A stretch of DNA of 64,000 bases from Oidiodendron maius Zn (taxonomy: Eukaryota > Ascomycota > Leotiomycetes > Myxotrichaceae), in assembly GCA_000827325.1 (NCBI GenBank), contig KN832884.1:408953-472952 (forward strand). Reading direction: 5' to 3'. The notes below the pieces were generated by a model. The model had not been told where the DNA came from, ran no database searches, and saw only the letters and a program-made list of their open reading frames with translations. The position numbers and the translations under genes are program-made. This document shows, piece after piece, positions 57,398 through 64,000 of this stretch (positions are counted from its first letter, which is position 1; every line of letters starts with the position of its first letter).

Positions 57398-60300
57398 ATG
57401 AGCTCGACAAGCGGGGCATCAACAGTGCGACCTGCTCCCAAGCAGATCCGCTTCGTCAACAATGAGGGCCAGCCGCCTGCTAAGAGGAGGAGGATAAATG
57501 CAGCGTATGTTCTCTTCTGTATTGATGGGTTTTCTTGGTTTCTGCGCCTTCGGATTACGCTTTCGAGCGATTCCGCTCTGCAGCGCGATCCACATTAAGT
57601 ACCTAGATGGCGAGCGACTAGTGATTACGTAGTCTCATGACTCTCACTGACTTCTGCGATAACAGGTGTCGAACATGTCGAAAGCGAAAGACGAGATGCG
57701 ATGGCAAGCGGCCGCTCTGCACGACGTGCACGGAGAATGGGCACCAGTGTTTGGGTTACGCGGAGGTGGGCGAGATCAAGAGGGAACGCAAGGGCTCGGA
57801 TGCGAACGGGAACGACCAGGACGATGGCTATGAATACCAGGATAGGATGAGCGGAGAGATTAGCAGCCAGCAGGAGAACCAAGGACTCAAGAGCCATACC
57901 CAGAATGCGCCAGATCGTCGTCGCTCAGAGCCAATGTTGTATGGGGAAATGGAACTTAAGAGTGGAAGGGCTGCGACGACGATAAAATCCAATGTGGATG
58001 ATTACAGAGACGCAACGGTTTTTTCTGATGAAGCACGGAGTCCCCTTGGTAAGTCAAGCTGGTTGGGAGTTACAGTGGTTGGGAATCTAACAGGCGCAGA
58101 TGCATCTCCTCATCTTCCTGTCCACAGCGTCAACAGCCATCGAGTTCCATACTTCAGGTATTTCGGTCCAACGGCCATTGTACCTGGTTTCAAACAGATG
58201 GTTGTATCCGTCCGAGAGCATCGGCGAAGCACTGGTGCAGCCTCTTCCAGGGCAAGTATGTTACTCACTCTATTCTTCTATATGCACAAGGCTAAGAGAA
58301 AGTGTCTCCGAAATCCGGGTCTGGAGGGTCAATCCCAGGGGGAACGCCATCACAAGGAGGCGCCGATTCCCGCCTACCGATAGATATGCCCGTATACGAC
58401 CAAAGCGACCCTTTACCCGTCAATCGACTCATTATCCATCTTGTGGAAACATTTTTCGCCCATCTGGGCTGCAACTATCCATTTTTGCGGCAAATGTCTT
58501 TCACACAAAGAGTAGAGGAGCGCTCGGTTGAAGCTATTTTAGTAGACGCCATCTGTGCGCTGGCTGCTCGATTCTCGGATCACCCCCTTCTCACCGCCGG
58601 TCGTGACTCCTCGTATCCAAAGTCCGAGTATGGGCACATCTTCGCGCAACGGGCCAAGGCAGCAGTCGTAGATACCTTCCCTTGCCCGACGGTGGCTGCA
58701 GTTCAGGCTTGCTTGCTACTCGCGTACGAAGGTTTTGGAGCCAACCAAGATAGCGCCTTGTGGATGTATCTAGGTTGCGCCATCCGTATGGCAGTTGACC
58801 TCGGTCTTCAAAAGCTTGATGGCGTTAAGCACCAAGGCCAAAAAGACCCTTGGTACCTTAGGTCAATTATGAACAGCGGCCCTCCGGATGCAGAGACCAC
58901 CATCAGCGAAGAAGAAAAGATAGAAATCGAGCAGGAACGCATCGATACCCTCTTCGCTGTGTTCATACTTGATAGAGTTATCTCGTCAGGCACTGGCAGG
59001 CCCGTCACTCTAAGAGACGTGGACTTCGAACTTACTTTTCCTACCGTATCGACTAGTTCCAAGGACGGCTGGCCGAAGCCATTCCCTGCATTAATCCAAA
59101 TTATTCACCTCTATGGGCGAGTTTCGGACCTTCTGAATAATATCAGAGACGTCAACGATGTTACCCCAAAGATGATCGAAGGTCTCTCAGCTTTGGAACG
59201 GGAATTAACACACTTATATCAGCGACTTGATCCAAGACTGAACTTTAATGCACCGAATTTTCAACACTATGTAAAATCTGGTCAGGGTACGAATTTCATT
59301 CTAGTAAGTCAAATCTATACCAAAGTTACGAGAGTGATGATATTTACGCGTTCTAGGTACACTTCTGGTTTCACACGCTCATCATGTTGCTACACCAGCC
59401 TACATTGATGCACTCTTTTGAAGGCCCGATCCAGCAGTTGCTTCCAAACAGCCGTGAATTATCCATGTCATCGGCTAAGACAGTTGCTGATATTCTAGCT
59501 TTCGCCGAGCTCATAGACCCACGAAGCTTTATTGGCAACCCCTTCACTAGTCAACCCATGTACATTGCAGCATGTGCTTTCCTGATGGAGTCAGCGGCAC
59601 ACACTGCATCGTCTCCCACGTCACGAGATGGAAGCCCGCCGCCAAAAGAGAAGGAAGGTCAAAAGGAGAAAGAGAAAAAGCCGAACGGAGAGAGAACTCG
59701 CGAACAGAAACAGAAGCACTCCCTCCTTGCCTCTGCCGCCAACCAAAACTATCAGTGCTGCTACAAAGCTCTTCAGCAGCTTGAGACCTATTGGGCTGGC
59801 ACGAGATATATCTTGGTTGCGCTGGACCAAAAGGCAAAAGGCATCTGGGATCCCGAAACATACACTGAACAAGAATATGAGAGTACTAAAATCAGACATG
59901 AGATGATTCCGAGCTGGAGACGCAAAATATCCCTAACAGCGCCTTCGCCAAGTGGTCGTCTTAGCGATCTCGTCCGATCGCCCCAGCTCGACGCTATTCC
60001 TTCCAATATCGATCCATCGCATGCCATAGGTTGGTCCTTGACTGGGACAACAAACTCGCCCAGTTCGAATCTCACATTTATGTACCAAAATATGAATGGC
60101 GAACAGATTATTAACCCCCCAGCTCCTCCACCTGGAGCAGGTAATATGATTTACGACCCGATTCGTCAGAGCTTGCCCGAGCCCACATCAGGCTCGACAA
60201 CCACGTCCACATCTGCCTATCATGCCAGGTACCAAACATATCCACAGCCTCAGCGACAAACTTCACACCAAATGCTTCCACCTGTTCCCAAATATGCGCC

Positions 60301-60658
60301 AATGCCGGCAGATCCCGCAACCACATCAGATGCTGAAATGTTACTGGAGCTTCAGAACTCACCATTCTCTCAAACACCCGGTTCTCACCATCAATATGAT
60401 CACTCGCATAGCATTTCATCTCCTACCTCTACCCGACAAGGATCAGCAAGCAATTCTTATGATTTTCCGCAAAACGCAAATATATACCCTGCTGCACCAA
60501 GTACCTATCTCGGTTCTGGAGGTGTTCCCGATATGATGATGCAGAGCCAAGAGATCGACATGTCAAGTTTAGCCGACGACATGATGCCATGGTTAGAATA
60601 TATACCACAAGAATACTTCGAGAACGGAAACGCAGCTGACATATCTCCAAATGGATGA
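57398..60658 (+). CDS. Zn(II)2Cys6 fungal transcription factor
   Basis: Five exons: 57398-57504, 57666-58048, 58094-58255, 58297-59303 and 59357-60658, about 986 residues. The first intron (161 nt) is long for this organism. It is removed to join KRRRINAA to CRTCRKRKTRC, completing the zinc cluster C-x2-C-x6-C-x6-C-x2-C-x6-C (CTTCTENGHQC as second half) at about residues 37-64. The second intron (58049-58093) is 45 nt and stop-free. FRYFGPTAIVPGFKQMVV and ETFFAHLGCNYPFLRQ lie at the start of the fungal-specific middle domain, which continues with AVQACLLLAYEGFGANQDSA, MYLGCAIRMAVDLGLQKLDG and DRVISSGTGRPVTLRDVD. The C-terminal region is Pro/Ser/Gln/Thr-rich and ends with a short acidic patch (DMSSLADDMMPWLEYIPQEY), typical of an activation segment. 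I recognise the clade by look only and do not name it. Its next neighbour downstream is an alpha-galactosidase gene. Confidence 0.92.
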
Positions 60659-61843
60659 ACGAATGATATTTATACTCCCGTCCCTTAAGGGATTATCACG
60701 GCCTTTATGCATTGATCTAGAACGCCGTTTGGCAACGATGTGATGCATGACTCTAAGTCGACCACATCGACCTCCTTTACCCATATCATTTAACGCTATT
60801 TATGCAGGCGGTATGTTTGATACGAAGGAAGTTCTCTTTATACATTGTAGCGTGGAGTTTTCTATTGGAGTGCTGGTTTGTGGCGCGGTCCACTTTGTGC
60901 AATAACTTCTTGCAGGCGCGGTCATTGGCGCCGGATCTGCTATTTGTGCGTTCATGATGGGATTCTTTGATGGGTCTTACTTACTTGGATGTATAAAACT
61001 CACGCTCGTATGTTAAATGCCAATGTTTTCAGATGAACCTGCCTTGATACTGCATGATTACCATTGATTGCGCTCTATTTATTTCAATCTCTAGAAATTA
61101 CGCGTTCTATGTTAAACGAAGATGTAATTCGCTCCAGATAAGCACAAATTATATATCTCGAGAGCCGAGACCCCGTCTCTTGCCTCGATATGAATCCAAC
61201 TTCCATAACAATACGTCGCAACGCAACGTCGTGGATCGAGTCTGCTCTCGCACAGATCTGTGTGGTATGCGGAAGGGGGTTCCGTCTGAATCTACGCGCA
61301 CCAATTAACGAGTCCGAAAGAACATTACAAGGTGGCACCGAGAACGACGCCAAGATTAATCTTGATCCTGTGCAAGTGCCGCATGATGGCTGATTCCCCG
61401 CAAATCGTGGAGATCTTCGAAGTGGGGATCGGCAGTCATCCCAGTCGCTACTACGTATGTGCCGCATCATTCATATGCTGTGTTCAATCGAGTGGATATG
61501 AAAGCAGAATCTTGCTCATGAAGTGCCACTGAAGATAGACAGATTAGGTAGACACATGGCCTCTACGCGTGCCCCATGGGTGATTACGACAAATATAGAA
61601 GGTTTCTGTATATATGGTGAGGTGGCTCCGAATCGCCCGTTTGGCACCCACCACTGGGTAGGCACCTGCTTGAATCATCCGGTGAGGGGTTTCTCTGGTG
61701 CGGGGCAGGAATAGCAGATTCCTTAATGGGAGATATAGAGAACATAGCTATAAAGAGGAGAGTACTCCCACTCAAAGAAATTCGACCATTAGAGAAAAAG
61801 CTCCTCGGGTTACGAATCGACTATCAACGTACGGTACATCAAG
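60659..61843. other. intergenic region with TATA element for the GH27 gene
   Basis: No gene was recognised across 1.2 kb. It includes the 3' flank of the Zn2Cys6 gene and the alpha-galactosidase promoter, with a TATA-like CTATAAAG at 61748-61755, about 90 bp ahead of the ATG. Confidence 0.45.
61748..61755 (+). promoter_or_regulatory. TATA-like box of the alpha-galactosidase gene
   Basis: CTATAAAG lies 89-96 bp upstream of the start codon, a fitting position for a fungal TATA box with a short leader. Confidence 0.4.
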
Positions 61844-63247
61844 ATGCATTGCTCAATTTTCGTGGCTGCTCTGCTGGCTCTTCCTGTGATTCAGGCTTTA
61901 GTTCAGAATGATGGTGTCGTATGTAGTTCTCCACAGGTCAAGATGAGGCCTAATGTTAACTTCTTCGTAGGGCAGACTACCAGCATTAGGATGGAATTCA
62001 TGGAATGCATACCACTGCGATGTCAATGCAACAAAGATTTTGGCGGCTGCAAATTATGTCGTAAACCTTGGCCTCAAGGATGCTGGTTATCAATACGTGA
62101 ATAGTAAGCTTTATCCACCGACTAAAACTCTGTATGCTGACAATACATAGTCGATGACTGTTGGGAAGTGCAGAGTGGCCGAGATCCTACTACAGGCGAG
62201 CTCCTCCCTGATCCCACTACATTTCCAGATGGTATTTCTGGCGTCGCTGATGAGGTTCACGCCCTCGGTTTGAAACTTGGCCTCTACGGAAGCGCGGGCA
62301 CTGAAACCTGTGCCGGTTATCCTGCGGAAATCGGTCATGAAAGCCTTGACGCTTCAACTTTCGCCGCGTGGGGTGTCGACTATTGGAAGTACGACAACTG
62401 CAATGTCCCGTCAAACTGGACTGACCAGTACGATTTCTGCGTTCCTGACCAATCTGGATCTTTGCCCAACGGAACCTGCCCTGTGACGGACATGACTGCG
62501 CCAGTCGGCTATGATTGGAGCACCAGTAACACTGCTAAAAGATACGATATAATGCGAGACGCTCTCCTTGCTCAGAATCGCACGATCCTCTATAGTCTAT
62601 GCTGCTGGGGCGATGCGGATGTTGTGAGCTGGGGAAATAACACGGCCAATTCTTGGCGAATGTCCGGTGATATTCAGCCGAATTGGGCAAGTGTTGCCAG
62701 CATCATGAACGAAAATTCCTTTTGGCTAGGCTATGTGGACTTCTGGGGACATAACGATGCCGACATGCTTGAAATCGGAAATGGGGATCTCACTATAGAA
62801 GAGAATCGCTCTCATTTTGCTTTCTGGGCCGCTATGAAGTCGCCTCTCATCATCGGGACAGATCTCTCAGTTCTTCCGGCGGATCATGTCGATATTCTGA
62901 AGAATCCATACCTTCTGGCATTTTCTCAGGACGAAGTTTTTGGCGCTCCGGCCATGCCGTACAAATGGGGTACCAACCCAGACTGGACGTTCAACAGTAC
63001 AAATCCTGCCGAATACTGGAGTGGAGAGTCTACACGAGGAACATTAGTCCTGGCTTTGAACACACTAGACGAAGCTGCAGATAGACAGATTACTTGGAGT
63101 GAAGTTCCGAGTCTCAGTGCAGTGGGCAATAGCTTCCACGTTATAGATATCTGGACTGGAGAGGACCTCGGTTGCATTTCCGACGGCATTACGAAGTCTG
63201 TAGGAGTTCATGATACGATTGGATATCTAGTTGGAGATAGCTGCTAA
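61844..63247 (+). CDS. aglB: secreted alpha-galactosidase, GH27 (AglB-like)
   Basis: Three exons: 61844-61918, 61971-62103 and 62151-63247, about 434 residues. A signal peptide is clear ([18 protein letters not shown]). The GH27 opening [20 protein letters not shown] comes from exon 2, and [18 protein letters not shown] spans the second junction. The nucleophile is Asp about 151 in YWKYDNC and the acid/base is Asp about 243 in [27 protein letters not shown] and [13 protein letters not shown] follow, and a C-terminal beta domain ends near VGDSC. The enzyme removes terminal alpha-1,6-linked galactose from raffinose-type sugars and galactomannan. Residue about 221 is Cys in [10 protein letters not shown], where fungal relatives I remember have Asp (CDWG), a position linked to substrate recognition. 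Several N-glycosylation sequons are present. Confidence 0.93.
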
Positions 63248-64000
63248 TCTGTTTGACGAGGGAGGAACTGCTAGCTGGGAATGAGAAGAAGAGCTTGCTT
63301 TTCCGTCTCCACCGTTTTTGCTTTCAGTCATATCACCTTGAACACCTTTGTAGCAATTGCGTGTACTACCAACCTCGCACTATGGAAATTATTCGGACCA
63401 TTTGAGCCCCTCAGTTTGGCCGCTGTATTTTGAGATATCGTTCAGGTAGTTTCCGCCAGTGTCCTGTCGGTTTCTAGAGAGGCTTGAGAGCCATTCCACA
63501 AAGCATAGTGTGAAACTAAACAAGTACTGCTATCTATTTCGGCCGGGGCTTCTTATATAGGTGGCTCTAACATTCGCTGAGCTTATGAACGAGTGCGACA
63601 TGCAACAAAAATTTTGTCCTAATTGCCTGGTTTTAACCTACAAAAGTAAAGAACGAACAAGGCGTATAAGACATCATCTTACCAAAAGGCGTACTTTTCA
63701 GAGTGGGATAAAGGTAGTTGGGTTCTTATCTTAACTGCGCTTGCTGACAACATTCCCCGCTTCGGACGTCCTCGTTTAGTGCGTAGCTCCTACTTCGGAT
63801 GGTAATTGCATCCCACCTTTATGGCAGGCCATGAGTGGGTTGACGCTAAAATGAGAGATAACCATATATTACACGACCATAGTCATTGTTTTCTTCATCC
63901 GAATAGAGTTTGTAAAGTTTTAGAATAAATGTTGGCTTGATCTCATCAACATGGAAGATTCTCCATTGGTAAATGCCCTTCACCCATCTGTCGTGGACAG
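63248..64000. other. right-edge intergenic region
   Basis: 3' flank of the alpha-galactosidase gene. It contains one copy of the TGCAACAAAA-type repeat motif near 63596. No gene was recognised before the window ends. Confidence 0.45.

Noticed and set aside
1-64000. Search for LTR, LINE, DNA-transposon or viral elements
   Set aside because: No reverse transcriptase, integrase, transposase or capsid motif, and no long terminal repeats were seen by eye. Degraded pieces could be missed without a search.

Overview
The window looks like nuclear DNA of a filamentous ascomycete, most likely Eurotiomycetes (Aspergillus/Penicillium-like). The evidence is many short spliceosomal introns (about 41-85 nt, GTRNGT donors, CTRAC/CTAAT branch sites), Zn(II)2Cys6 regulators, fungal GH55 and GH27 enzymes, a fungal glutamate decarboxylase and large GC-balanced promoter regions. 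Species cannot be fixed from the sequence. All intron calls were made by hand from splice signals and reading-frame continuity.

Left part (1-17.2 kb): a small single-pass membrane protein (871-1574), a CorA-like two-TM protein with a reduced N-terminus (2948-4273), a HET-tail-like locus whose introns I could not resolve (4487-5710, minus), an amidase of the Ser-cisSer-Lys type (6509-8274, minus), a bZIP regulator (8781-10572, minus), a Cys-rich small protein (14260-14769, minus) and adenine deaminase (16118-17179, minus).

Middle (17.2-36.7 kb): a 6.5 kb gene-free stretch ahead of a Zn2Cys6 factor (23649-26084), the mitochondrial phosphate carrier Mir1 (28618-29812, minus) divergent from a second, full-length CorA-like gene (30391-32107), then glutamate decarboxylase (33896-35620) and a tiny four-exon gene (36189-36680, minus). 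Next to the last lies a 106 bp stray copy of CorA-like coding sequence.

Right part (37-63.3 kb): an island with several carbohydrate-active genes. GH55 exo-beta-1,3-glucanase A (37066-39706, minus) shares a 1.2 kb divergent promoter with a secreted lysozyme-like protein (40885-41961). Then come a membrane GT2-type glycosyltransferase (47675-49725), GH55 glucanase B (50484-52897, minus), a membrane-anchored acidic protein of the family usually labelled 'pathway-specific nitrogen regulator' (53999-56299, minus), a second Zn2Cys6 factor (57398-60658) and a secreted GH27 alpha-galactosidase (61844-63247). The set suggests extracellular glucan, galactan and wall-polymer turnover with local regulators, but co-regulation is inference. 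No rRNA, tRNA, CRISPR or intact transposable element was recognised.
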